From NCBI GenBank assembly GCA_002333425.1, contig DDBL01000020.1, positions 13,351 to 40,687 on the forward strand: DNA of 27,337 bases, given 5' to 3'. The notes under the pieces are model-generated. The model did not search any database. It was not told the DNA's origin and saw nothing but the letters and a program-made list of their open reading frames with translations. Source of the DNA: Leptospiraceae bacterium UBA2033 (GTDB lineage: Bacteria; Spirochaetota; Leptospiria; Leptospirales; Leptospiraceae). Positions 7,075-15,244 of the stretch are shown in pieces; positions within the stretch are counted from its first letter, which is position 1, and each line of letters starts with the position of its first letter. The position numbers and the translations under genes are program-made.

Positions 7075-8004
7075 ATGAAACGAATCGTAATTCTAAATCC
7101 CAAAAGTCGCCATGGTGCATCTCGTGTAGCATTTGAAAAAATGAGACCCAAACTAGAAAGTCACTTGGGGCAATTTGACATCTATTTTACGTCAGCTCCC
7201 AAAGACTGCACTCGAAAGGTAAGAGAAATTTTACAAAAGAAAGAATACGATCAAATTTTAATCGCTGGTGGAGATGGATCTGTCAACGAAGCGGTAAATG
7301 GTTACTTTGACAAAGGACATTTAATCCAAACCGAAATTCCAATCGGTGTCATAAACTTAGGAACCGGTGGGGACTTCATGAAAACCCTAAACAAAGAATC
7401 AGAGCATTATTTTAACGCACTCAAAAATAATTCTTTTAAGTTAGTCGACTGCGGTCTTACTACACTCGAACACGGAAAAGACCCGTTTTATTTTATCAAC
7501 ATCACTTCGATTGGAATGGGGGGCGATATTAACCGCCAGATGAAATCATCTTCTTTTCAAATGGGAATGGCGGCTTATTTCTATCATTCGCTAAGCATTT
7601 TGTTTAAATACACTCCCGCAAAATGTAAAATAAAAATCAAACAAGTAGATGGAACATGGACTGAAATCGAAGAAGAAGTTGTGAACTTTTTTATTTGTAA
7701 TGCGGGTATCAATGGTGGTGGAATGATTTGGGCGCCCGAGGCTGATATTGTCGATGGAGTGTTTGATATTGTGTTGGTTTCTAATATTCCAAAACGAAAA
7801 TTGGTTACAGAATCTCACAAAATTTATTCGGGCAAAGTGGCAACTATGACTGGAGTGAGCGAATTTAAGGGAGTAGAAGTTCATGTAATTCCTGAGCGCA
7901 CACTCTCTCAAGAAATTGATGGCGAAATTCGCGATATGGATTTTTTACAAACGCATGAATTTCATTTCAAACTAATTCCAAAATGTATTCCGATGGTAAT
8001 GTAG
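7075..8004 (+). CDS. Diacylglycerol kinase family lipid kinase (YegS/DgkB-like)
   Basis: A 309-residue soluble lipid kinase-like protein. The nucleotide-binding motif is AGGDGSVNEAVNG (residues 64-76), preceded by the ILNPKSRHG start and followed by the family's second signature INLGTGGDFMKTL (93-105). The length is typical of the DAGK-catalytic/LCB5 family, which phosphorylates diacylglycerol, sphingoid bases or similar lipids using ATP. The exact substrate is unknown. It is divergent from the SGNH hydrolase gene across a 65-base gap and is followed after 17 bases by the first GT-C-type gene, so the three plus-strand genes look co-transcribed. In such a unit it may recycle lipid or prepare a lipid carrier, but this is inference. 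Confidence 0.88.
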   Translation: MKRIVILNPKSRHGASRVAFEKMRPKLESHLGQFDIYFTSAPKDCTRKVREILQKKEYDQILIAGGDGSVNEAVNGYFDKGHLIQTEIPIGVINLGTGGDFMKTLNKESEHYFNALKNNSFKLVDCGLTTLEHGKDPFYFINITSIGMGGDINRQMKSSSFQMGMAAYFYHSLSILFKYTPAKCKIKIKQVDGTWTEIEEEVVNFFICNAGINGGGMIWAPEADIVDGVFDIVLVSNIPKRKLVTESHKIYSGKVATMTGVSEFKGVEVHVIPERTLSQEIDGEIRDMDFLQTHEFHFKLIPKCIPMVM

Positions 8005-8021
8005 GAAAATAGGACTTTAAA

Positions 8022-9596
8022 TTGAATTCAATAATTAACAAAATCAAATATGAAAAAACTTTTTTTTTATTAGCTCCACTTCTGCTTCTGTTTTTATACA
8101 TTAGCTTCATTGACGTTAAATACTCAGTAGCCGCAGATGCTACAGGCAAATGGCAACAAACTAGAGATGTAATTTCAAAACCTCTTTTTGATTTTTCTTG
8201 TTCTTATCAATATAATTTTGATCCGATGTATAAATACATTCCAGGTCCAAGTTATTTTTATTTTATAGATCAGGGTAAATGCTCTCATATGTATTCGTAT
8301 GCATTTGCTTATTTACTTTCTCCTTTTCTTTATTTTTTTTCTGACTATGGAATTTATTTTCTGAACTATTTATCTTGGATTATCTATATATTTAGTTTAG
8401 CCAATTTAGCAAAGTTAGCTATTTTAAATAATGAAAAAGCCTACTTGTATGGAGGTCTTTTTGCAATTTTTGTATCACCGGCTATCATCTACTCTATAGG
8501 ATTTACGGAGGTAACAATTTCTTTTGCTCTTGGCGCATACTCACTGTATGTCGTTTATGCATCTTTGAAAAATGATTCAGAGAAATGGAACTACGCAAAA
8601 TTATTCTTATCCGGTCTGATTTTGGGTTTAATTTTTTCAATGAGAACGGAATCCATTATTTATACTGCTAGTCTATGTTTTGCTACATTTGTATATTCCA
8701 TTTCAACAAATCGTGGTTTGCCCTTTTTACTTAAACTTTTTATTCCACTTACTTTAGGGATTATAATTGGGCTTGGCTCTGTAGGAGTTTCGCATCAGAT
8801 ACTATTCGGAAACGTTACTGGATTTCGCGGCGTAAATGCTATGAAAGTAATGAAAGAAGGTTTTAGTATTCAAAATCAGTTAGAAATTATTCGTATTCAG
8901 CTTTTTGGGGGAAACCGCGGATTATTTACATCCATACCTCTTGTGTTGATAAGTTTTTTATATTTCCGTCCTTCTATACGAAATAAATTTAAACAAGACG
9001 GTTTATTTTTTATCTTAATTGCTTTAATGACAACCCTCTTAATTGTAGGAACAACTCCTTGGGGCGATTTTGCTGATTGGACACCGCGTTATTTGGCTTT
9101 AGGTTTTGCTCCGTTTTTTATTTCTGTATTACAAATATCTCTTTCTGATGAAGCGTCTTTATTAAAAAAGAAAATTTATAAAGTTATATTTGTTCTGTTA
9201 ATTATTTATTCTGTTTTATTTAACCTAACAGGTGTTATCCTCACTGTCAAAATTACAAATCTAGTCAAAACAGTAAACCTGGCTATCGAGAAGTTCAATG
9301 CAGACTCTATTGTAGTTGATACTTTAATTCCATACATTTACATCAGTCAGCATAATGCAGATAAACCTATTTTTAGCTTAAATCTCAGTGAAACTGATTC
9401 GGTAGAGAAAGGAAAAGAAAAATTACAAGAACTTGTTCAACTCTTATCTACAAATAAACAAGATCGCAAAATTCTAATTATCCAAATAGAAGGTGTTTCT
9501 CGTTTTCTATTTAAAGGAGACGAGGTGGAAAATTGGAATCAAAAAGAATCCTTTACTTTGATGAAGAAAATAAAATTTCTACTAATCGAAAAATAA
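8022..9596 (+). CDS. Polytopic membrane protein, probable GT-C-type glycosyltransferase (paralogue 1)
   Basis: A 524-residue protein with about ten to eleven membrane segments and a short soluble C-terminus. It has the plan of lipid-linked-sugar glycosyltransferases (GT-C/PMT-like): one N-terminal helix, then a periplasmic loop carrying acidic residues (VAADATGKWQQT). It shares with its downstream neighbour a loop ending xYxLNx, an RGLF motif after a loop, a GDF/GDH-xxxPRYL motif, and a soluble tail. The two are clearly paralogues. The start is TTG at 8022, supported by AGGA at 8011-8014 seven bases upstream; no in-frame ATG precedes the first membrane helix. Donor and acceptor are unknown. 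A more cautious name would be conserved membrane protein. Confidence 0.7.
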   Translation: MNSIINKIKYEKTFFLLAPLLLLFLYISFIDVKYSVAADATGKWQQTRDVISKPLFDFSCSYQYNFDPMYKYIPGPSYFYFIDQGKCSHMYSYAFAYLLSPFLYFFSDYGIYFLNYLSWIIYIFSLANLAKLAILNNEKAYLYGGLFAIFVSPAIIYSIGFTEVTISFALGAYSLYVVYASLKNDSEKWNYAKLFLSGLILGLIFSMRTESIIYTASLCFATFVYSISTNRGLPFLLKLFIPLTLGIIIGLGSVGVSHQILFGNVTGFRGVNAMKVMKEGFSIQNQLEIIRIQLFGGNRGLFTSIPLVLISFLYFRPSIRNKFKQDGLFFILIALMTTLLIVGTTPWGDFADWTPRYLALGFAPFFISVLQISLSDEASLLKKKIYKVIFVLLIIYSVLFNLTGVILTVKITNLVKTVNLAIEKFNADSIVVDTLIPYIYISQHNADKPIFSLNLSETDSVEKGKEKLQELVQLLSTNKQDRKILIIQIEGVSRFLFKGDEVENWNQKESFTLMKKIKFLLIEK

Positions 9597-9602
9597 TCTA
9601 AC

Positions 9603-11228
9603 ATGAATCAAAAATTTTCTCAAAATATATCACCAATCCTTTCTATCTTATTTGTCGCCCTTATTTTTCTTTTCTTAATTGTATTTAGTCCGAGTAAAGG
9701 AATTCAATACGGCGATTTCGGGTTAATGAATATCCAAGTTCAAGATATAATTGAAAGCGGATACTCGACATTTTCCTTAAATTATAAGGGAGAGTCCGTT
9801 GACCCAGAACATAAATTTTATCCCTATACAAAACCATTCATTGGAAAAGTAAATGGAAAATACTATATTGATTTCCCACCTTATTTTCCGTTGGTAAACG
9901 CTCCTTTTGTGCAATTGTTAGGGGTAAATGGACTTTATCTGCTAAACTTTATTTCCCTTTTACTTACTTTGTTTTTATTGTATAAACTAGGCAAATTGTA
10001 TGAGCTGGATAATTCTCTAATTCATTTGAGTATCATTCTATATTCCTTTGGAATGACTTCTACCATGTACAATTTAGTATTTCATGAATATCCGCTTGGA
10101 ATTTTTTGGATTACACTTAGCTTTTATTTCATAAGTCATTATTACAAAAAACAAAATCTATCTTCTCTTGTCCTATTTGGATTTTTTGGAGCACTATCAC
10201 TTTTTTTTAGATTGGAGATGATTTTTGTAATCATTGCCTCTGGTCTGTCGCTTGTTTTTATTCAGAAAAAAGATTTTTTCAAAATACTTATCTATTCTCT
10301 AAGTGGATTTATTTTTCCATTTTTGTTGTTATTGTATTTGAATTATTACATTCACGGACACCCATTAGGACTTCGTTATCTATTGACTTTGACAGACAAT
10401 AGTACGCCGAGTCTACTGGGGCGAATCGCTATTATCCAAGATATGCTTTTTTCAAATACAAGAGGTCTCTTTCATCAATCTCCCTATATTATGATTCTCG
10501 CAGGAGCCATTTTATTTGGGAAAAAATTTCTGATAAAAGAAAGGTTTTTATTTATTCTAATTTTCATTGGGTTCATATTGATTCTTCTTACTTCTCCCAA
10601 TCATGGCGACCACCGTGCCCCAAGGTATTTATTCGGGATTTATCCAATTTTAAGCCTATTCAGTGTTATCTGCTACCGGTTTTTAACTACTCAAATAAAC
10701 TCGAACGAAGAGATTTTACAAGCAAAAGTAAACATTTCTCCAAAAACGAAAAACATTTTACTCACTAGCTTATTTGCTATCCTGATTCTATTATCATTTC
10801 ACTCCACCTTTCAAAACTATCGTTGGATGAAACGGGCATCCCTTGGTGTGGCAGAATTTAACCAGCGACTCTCAAAAATAGCGGAAAATAACCCAATCAT
10901 TTTCAGAGATTATGCGCAGCCGCTCAATTCTCAAAACTTATACCTGAACCAAATGATGTTTGTAGTGGAGAACATGGACGATTTAAAAAACCTGTTACAA
11001 AAGTTGAAATCAACCAACGTTCCCAAAGTGATTGTTAGCCAAGCATTTCCTTCTGGACTAGAAACGGGAAGTCGGGACAACATAGTGCAAAATTACAGTA
11101 AAAGTCTAACTCTTACCCAACAAGGGGATAAGTTTTACTTTCCAAACGAAGAAATGTATGCGATTTTCGAATGGATAGACCTTGGAAAAAATCAATCTTT
11201 GTTAGTTTTAAATATATTTCTGAACTAG
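9603..11228 (+). CDS. Polytopic membrane protein, probable GT-C-type glycosyltransferase (paralogue 2)
   Basis: A 541-residue membrane protein six bases after its paralogue. About eleven hydrophobic segments are visible. The first periplasmic loop contains YGDFGLMNIQVQDI, with an Asp where GT-C enzymes place a catalytic acid, then YIDFPPYFPLVNAPF, a proline-rich loop common in such proteins. SNTRGLFHQSPYIM and NHGDHRAPRYLFGIYP match the neighbouring gene's GGNRGLFTSIPLVL and WGDFADWTPRYLALGFAP. It probably transfers a sugar from a lipid carrier at the outer face of the inner membrane, perhaps together with the first copy. It closes the plus-strand unit; the next gene is 155 bases away. The function is inferred from topology and sparse motifs. 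Confidence 0.7.
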   Translation: MNQKFSQNISPILSILFVALIFLFLIVFSPSKGIQYGDFGLMNIQVQDIIESGYSTFSLNYKGESVDPEHKFYPYTKPFIGKVNGKYYIDFPPYFPLVNAPFVQLLGVNGLYLLNFISLLLTLFLLYKLGKLYELDNSLIHLSIILYSFGMTSTMYNLVFHEYPLGIFWITLSFYFISHYYKKQNLSSLVLFGFFGALSLFFRLEMIFVIIASGLSLVFIQKKDFFKILIYSLSGFIFPFLLLLYLNYYIHGHPLGLRYLLTLTDNSTPSLLGRIAIIQDMLFSNTRGLFHQSPYIMILAGAILFGKKFLIKERFLFILIFIGFILILLTSPNHGDHRAPRYLFGIYPILSLFSVICYRFLTTQINSNEEILQAKVNISPKTKNILLTSLFAILILLSFHSTFQNYRWMKRASLGVAEFNQRLSKIAENNPIIFRDYAQPLNSQNLYLNQMMFVVENMDDLKNLLQKLKSTNVPKVIVSQAFPSGLETGSRDNIVQNYSKSLTLTQQGDKFYFPNEEMYAIFEWIDLGKNQSLLVLNIFLN

Positions 11229-11383
11229 TTGAAATTTCTATAAAGCTGTTTGCCAGTTTTTGTCGTTAATCTAAATAGAAAACTTTAAGCAAATAATTTT
11301 TTTTACCTTAGAATAAAATTATGAATGACAGAAATCCTTTGATTATGTCACATATAAAAATTTAGAATGGAGATACTTTAACT

Positions 11384-12490
11384 ATGGGAGACGGCTCACT
11401 TTCACAAGATGAAATAGACGCACTTTTACAAGGAGCAGATGAAACTCCTTCTTACGATACGAGCGGATCTAGTTCTGGTATCGGCGGAGGTGGAGATGAT
11501 TTATCTCCACTAGATAGAGATGCTTTAACAGAAATTTTGACTTCTGCATTTTCAACCGCAGGCGGAATGCTTGGAACTTTACTTTCCAAGAATGTTCGAT
11601 TTGTCAATCCAACACCAGAAGCAAAAAGCGCGGCAGATTTAAGTGCCGAAATTGGCGCAGGCTCTGTTTGTCTATTTTCTACACTAAGCGGACCTGTAAA
11701 TGGAAGAGCATGTCTCATCATGTCCATGGAAAATGGTTCTAAAATTGCCCATCTACTTATGGGTGGACTTTCAACTGGTGCCATGGAAACAGCTCAATTA
11801 GAGACATTAAAACAAGGTTTTACCTCTGTAATTGGAAACGTAACTGTTCAAATTGGAGTAAAAGTTTCTGCCCCTATTTCTGGTTCACCAGTAGATGTAT
11901 CCAGCTCCAAATCTTCTAGAGATTTAATTTTGCCTGATGGTAAAACTCTCGTTCGTACTACTTTGAATTTAAACATAGATGGAATCGGAGTTTTCAAAGT
12001 TCACTATATCATTTCAAAAGCTATGGCTGACGAGATACTCGCTCTTAGCCGCAGAACACCTGGTCGAACTGGTTATGGAGATGCAAATGGTGGCATGAAT
12101 GTGAATGTAAGTGCATCCAACTTTGGTGGTCCTTCTGCTGGAATTGGAATGACTTCGCCTGGTCCTCAAATCGGAATCAAAGGTGTGAGTTTTCCATCAC
12201 TCTCTACAGCAGGTGCTCCATCTGGTGCGACTAATCTCAATTTGCTCATGGATGTGCAAATGTCCTTAACCGTAGAGTTAGGTAGAACTAAGATGTACAT
12301 CAAAGACATTTTAGGTTTAGGAGAAGGCTCTATCATTGAATTAGACAAACTCGCCGGTGAGCCTGTTGACTTACTTGTCAATGGAAAGTTAATCGCAAAA
12401 GGGGAAGTTGTGGTCATCGACGAAAACTTCGGTGTGCGCGTAACAGATATTGTTAGCCCAACAGATAGGATTAAAAGCGAAAGCAAATAA
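11384..12490 (+). CDS. fliY: Flagellar motor switch protein FliY (FliN family, with CheC-like domain)
   Basis: A 368-residue C-ring protein. SLSQDEIDALL at residues 5-15 is the N-terminal CheY-P-binding peptide of FliM/FliY. Residues about 40-235 form a CheC-like domain, and about 285-360 the SpoA/FliN domain (MDVQMSLTVELGRT, LGEGSIIELDKLAGEPVDLLVNG, GVRVTDIV), which docks to the switch and export apparatus. By eye the two CheC phosphatase motifs ExxN are altered: Glu50-x-x-Thr53 and Glu140-x-x-Lys143. CheY-P phosphatase activity is therefore doubtful. The region around 215-280 is glycine-, serine- and proline-rich and looks like a flexible linker. It opens the flagellar operon; GGAG at 11369 is the likely ribosome-binding site. 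FliM is not upstream, unlike in Treponema. A FliN annotation would be equally acceptable. Confidence 0.92.
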   Translation: MGDGSLSQDEIDALLQGADETPSYDTSGSSSGIGGGGDDLSPLDRDALTEILTSAFSTAGGMLGTLLSKNVRFVNPTPEAKSAADLSAEIGAGSVCLFSTLSGPVNGRACLIMSMENGSKIAHLLMGGLSTGAMETAQLETLKQGFTSVIGNVTVQIGVKVSAPISGSPVDVSSSKSSRDLILPDGKTLVRTTLNLNIDGIGVFKVHYIISKAMADEILALSRRTPGRTGYGDANGGMNVNVSASNFGGPSAGIGMTSPGPQIGIKGVSFPSLSTAGAPSGATNLNLLMDVQMSLTVELGRTKMYIKDILGLGEGSIIELDKLAGEPVDLLVNGKLIAKGEVVVIDENFGVRVTDIVSPTDRIKSESK

Positions 12491-12492
12491 TT

Positions 12493-13311
12493 ATGAAGAG
12501 TTTAAATATTGCCACAGAGACACAGAGACACAGAGACAAACAATTATTTGTCTCTATGTGCTTAAAGTTTAATGCCTTTGCGAAGTTTTTAGTGGTTAAT
12601 ATTGTTTTTGTGTTGGTGGTTGGGTTTTCTGGGTTGTATGCGGGTGAGCGAGATGAGATGGATCAAATTCTCCAGAAAGAATTGGGAACTGATCCTACAA
12701 AACAAACTTTAGAGGATAATTCAAAGAAGCCTCAAGATAAAAAGAAAGAGCCAGTTAATCCAGTCGAAGAAAGATATAGAGTAGAAGAAGAGCCAACGAG
12801 TCTTCTCTGGACTCTTGTAAAGGTAATTCTTGTATTTGGCATTTTAACGGCTAGTATGTATTATGTGCTTAGATTCATTTCTAAAAATAGACAAAACATG
12901 TATCCAGTAAAAGACATGATGCGTGTTCTAGCTAGTTTGCCATTAGCCCCAAACAAACAAATCCAAATTGTAGATGTTGCTGGGATGTTACTTGTAGTAG
13001 GTGTATCTGACGGATCTGTAAACTTGATTAAAGAAATTGAGTCCAATGACATCAAAGAAAAAATTTATCACTCCAAAGAAACCCATGAACCACAATCTGA
13101 AAACTTTTTAGAAGTGTTTATGGGAACTTTTAAGAACTTGGATTTCAAAAATCCTATTTCTAAAAATCAGGCAACTCCTGAAAATCGTGATGAAGAAGAG
13201 ATCATGGACGAAATCAAGTTTCGACAACTCGAAAGATTGGAAAAATTGAAAAACGAAAGAGCAAATCTTTCAGGAGGTAAGGGAAACAAATCCTCCGATC
13301 CTTTTTCCTGA
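12493..13311 (+). CDS. fliO: Flagellar biosynthetic protein FliO-like, with in-frame repeat insertion in the signal peptide
   Basis: A 272-residue protein between fliY and fliP, the position of fliO (fliZ). It has one strong membrane segment (LLWTLVKVILVFGILTASMYYVL), followed by the FliO-type cytoplasmic domain (PVKDMMRVLASLPLAPNKQIQIVDVAGMLL, then LLVVGVSDG) and a charged tail. FliO assists assembly of the FliP/Q/R export gate. The N-terminus is odd: residues 7-31 read NIATETQRHRDK and following, a translation of the GCCACAGAG repeat. Removing the 93 bases 12511-12603 joins MKSLNI to VFVLVVGFSGLYA, an ordinary signal peptide. The insertion keeps frame. ATG at 12493 lies two bases after the fliY stop; an internal ATG at 12556 would bypass part of the repeat. 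Confidence 0.85.
   Translation: MKSLNIATETQRHRDKQLFVSMCLKFNAFAKFLVVNIVFVLVVGFSGLYAGERDEMDQILQKELGTDPTKQTLEDNSKKPQDKKKEPVNPVEERYRVEEEPTSLLWTLVKVILVFGILTASMYYVLRFISKNRQNMYPVKDMMRVLASLPLAPNKQIQIVDVAGMLLVVGVSDGSVNLIKEIESNDIKEKIYHSKETHEPQSENFLEVFMGTFKNLDFKNPISKNQATPENRDEEEIMDEIKFRQLERLEKLKNERANLSGGKGNKSSDPFS
12511..12597. repeat. GCCACAGAG-family repeat element A, inside fliO, flanked by AATATT direct repeats
   Basis: It starts GCCACAGAGACACAGAGACA with three tandem CACAGAGA units (12513-12536). CACAGAGACAAA then pairs with TTTGTCTCTATGTG across a six-base loop, and the element ends AGTGGTT. The hexamer AATATT stands immediately before (12505-12510) and after (12598-12603), like a target-site duplication. 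Repeat unit plus one flank is 93 bases, exactly 31 codons. Its right part diverges from the other three elements. Confidence 0.75.
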
Positions 13312-13317
13312 CAAACT

Positions 13318-14202
13318 ATGAGACATAATAAAATTATACGAGCAAAAAATATTACTCTAAAAGAATTTAGAAACTCCGTAACAAGAATTCTTACAAGTAG
13401 AGTTAAATCAATATTAGCCTTGAGACCATTACTCAAGTTTATTCTAATTAGCTTTTTAACTATTCTTTTACTGGGAGTCGGGGCGGAAGTGTATGCACAA
13501 AGTACAAACACAAGAATTCCAATTCCTAATTTGAGTTTCAATGTAAACGAAGCCAAAAATCCAAAAGAGACAAGTCTTTCTCTTATGATTTTGTTTTTGG
13601 TAACAATTCTTTCTCTTGCACCTGCGATCATCATGTCTGTTACTTCTTTTACTAAGATTGTAATCGTTATGGACTTCGTTAGACGCGCGTTAGCCGTTCA
13701 AAATCTTCCGCCTAATCAAGTGATGGTTGGACTCGCAATTTTTATGACATTTTTCATCATGGCACCAACTTTAGGTTCTATCAACGAGAAAGCGTTAACT
13801 CCCTACCTTGATGGAAAAATTGAGACAAATGCTTTTTTTGAAAAAGCAATGGTTCCTCTTCGAGAATTTATGATGCGGCAAATCGGAAAATCCGGTACTA
13901 AAGATGTAGCTCTTTTTTTGAAGCTTGGAAAAGTAAAACAAGTTAAGTCCTTTGAAGAAGTTCCATCGTATGTTCTAATTCCAGCTTTTATGTTGTCTGA
14001 ATTAAAAAAAGCATTCATCATAGGAATATATTTATTCATACCATTTATTATAATTGATATAGTAGTTGCTTCCACACTTCTTTCTATGGGCTTAATGATG
14101 TTACCCCCTGTAATGATAAGTTTACCTTTTAAGCTAATTTTATTCGTATTAATAGACGGTTGGAATTTATTAGTTTTCGAGCTTGTAAGGAGTTATAAAT
14201 GA
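13318..14202 (+). CDS. fliP: Flagellar export gate protein FliP
   Basis: A 294-residue inner-membrane protein, a core subunit of the FliP5Q4R1 export gate. The family signatures are visible: PAIIMSVTSFTKIVIVMDFVRRALAV near residue 102, LPPNQVMVGLAIFMTFFIMAP after it, PSYVLIPAFMLSELKKAF, and SMGLMMLPPVMISLPFKL near the C-terminus. A cleavable signal peptide (about 36-60, ending EVYAQ) is usual for FliP. Before it lies a 35-residue basic extension, longer than in typical FliP of about 245 residues. A TTG in the codon before RPLLKF could be an alternative start, though neither start has a clear Shine-Dalgarno. It overlaps fliQ by four bases (ATGA). Confidence 0.96.
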   Translation: MRHNKIIRAKNITLKEFRNSVTRILTSRVKSILALRPLLKFILISFLTILLLGVGAEVYAQSTNTRIPIPNLSFNVNEAKNPKETSLSLMILFLVTILSLAPAIIMSVTSFTKIVIVMDFVRRALAVQNLPPNQVMVGLAIFMTFFIMAPTLGSINEKALTPYLDGKIETNAFFEKAMVPLREFMMRQIGKSGTKDVALFLKLGKVKQVKSFEEVPSYVLIPAFMLSELKKAFIIGIYLFIPFIIIDIVVASTLLSMGLMMLPPVMISLPFKLILFVLIDGWNLLVFELVRSYK

Positions 14203-14462
14203 CCGAAGTAGATGTAGTTAGTTTAATCAGAGAAGCTTTATTAATTGCACTTAAAGTATCTGCTCCTATCCTTATTACTGCTTTAATTGTTGGTTTAGTG
14301 ATTGGTGTTTTACAGACAACTACTTCTATCCAAGAACCTACAATTGCATTTGTGCCTAAACTAATTGCAATCTTCATTGTAATCATTATCTTCGCATCGT
14401 GGATGGTGCGCACAATGACTGATTATACCAGAAATATTTTTATGATGATTGAGAAAATATGA
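14199..14462 (+). CDS. fliQ: Flagellar export gate protein FliQ
   Basis: An 87-residue protein with two membrane helices (IALKVSAPILITALIVGLVIGVL and VPKLIAIFIVIIIFASWM) flanking the conserved LQTTTSIQEPTIAFVPK segment. That is the full FliQ pattern at the expected length. It forms the helical base of the export gate with FliP and FliR. ATGA overlaps at both ends (with fliP and fliR) give tight translational coupling. Confidence 0.96.
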   Translation: MTEVDVVSLIREALLIALKVSAPILITALIVGLVIGVLQTTTSIQEPTIAFVPKLIAIFIVIIIFASWMVRTMTDYTRNIFMMIEKI

Positions 14463-15244
14463 TAGAGTCATTCGTTTATAACTTTCAAACTTTTATGATG
14501 ATCTTTGCACGCATCATGGGCTTATTTAGTTTAGCCCCTGTGTATTCGTCAGAGGCAATCTCATTTCAAGTTAGAGTTATGCTCGCTTTTTTACTTTCTC
14601 TCATCTTATTTCCTGTTACCGCAAATTATTTACACAAAGTTCCTCCGGGTATGGGAGAGTATGCGCTAATTATCTTGTCAGAAGCACTAATTGGAGTTTT
14701 GATTGGTTTTATCGTTAGCATAATCTTTGCTGGATTTCAAATGGCAGGAGAATTCTTTAGTGTTCAAATGGGATTTGGTTACACTGAGGTTTTAGATCCT
14801 GTCAGCCAAAGTTCCTTACCTGTAATCAGCACGTTAAAAAATCTAATGGGTATTTTGATTTTTCTAACCGTAGGGGCACATCGGACTCTACTTGAAAGTG
14901 TCGCTTATTCATTTGAAAAAATCCAGTTGCTTACATTTACAAAAGAAGTAAACCTAGGAGTTCTAAAGAGTTTTGAATATGCGGTAGGCGCAATGTTTAT
15001 CGTTGCTTTTAAAATTTCACTTCCAGTGCTTGGAATTTTAATTCTTGTGACCATTGCGGAAGCGATTATGGGAAAAGCAGCTCCCCAAATGAATATCATG
15101 CAACTCAGTTTTCCTGCTAAAATTTTTGTCGGACTAGTAGTTCTAATCATCACCATCCCTTTTATCGACAAACAAATGGAAGCAAGTTTCACACTTACTT
15201 TCGATCGACTGAATTCCTTAATGAGCGAGTGGCCTAAAAGATGA
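14459..15244 (+). CDS. fliR: Flagellar export gate protein FliR
   Basis: A 261-residue membrane protein with about six hydrophobic segments. Family features are the N-terminal FMMIFARIMGLFSLAPVYSS, the GMGEYALIILSEALIGVLIGF segment, and GEFFSVQMGFGYTEVLDP (FliR signature AGxxidxqmGF...DP). The C-terminal APQMNIMQLSFPAKIFVGL corresponds to the conserved PQ-N-M---P-K motif. It completes the PQR gate. It is joined by ATGA overlaps to fliQ before and flhB after. Confidence 0.95.
   Translation: MIESFVYNFQTFMMIFARIMGLFSLAPVYSSEAISFQVRVMLAFLLSLILFPVTANYLHKVPPGMGEYALIILSEALIGVLIGFIVSIIFAGFQMAGEFFSVQMGFGYTEVLDPVSQSSLPVISTLKNLMGILIFLTVGAHRTLLESVAYSFEKIQLLTFTKEVNLGVLKSFEYAVGAMFIVAFKISLPVLGILILVTIAEAIMGKAAPQMNIMQLSFPAKIFVGLVVLIITIPFIDKQMEASFTLTFDRLNSLMSEWPKR

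Noticed and set aside
11229..11383. Gap before fliY examined for a sigma-28 or sigma-70 promoter
   Set aside because: The gap is AT-rich with several weak -10-like words but no pair at proper spacing. Only the ribosome-binding site GGAG at 11369 is supported.
12511..12540. Short tandem CACAGAGA units considered as a CRISPR or microsatellite
   Set aside because: The units are 8 bases with no spacers and belong to the end of a palindromic element. Three units are too few to propose repeat-number switching.
13167..13634. 155-codon minus-strand open frame across the fliO-fliP joint
   Set aside because: It is antisense to two recognised genes and has no family resemblance.
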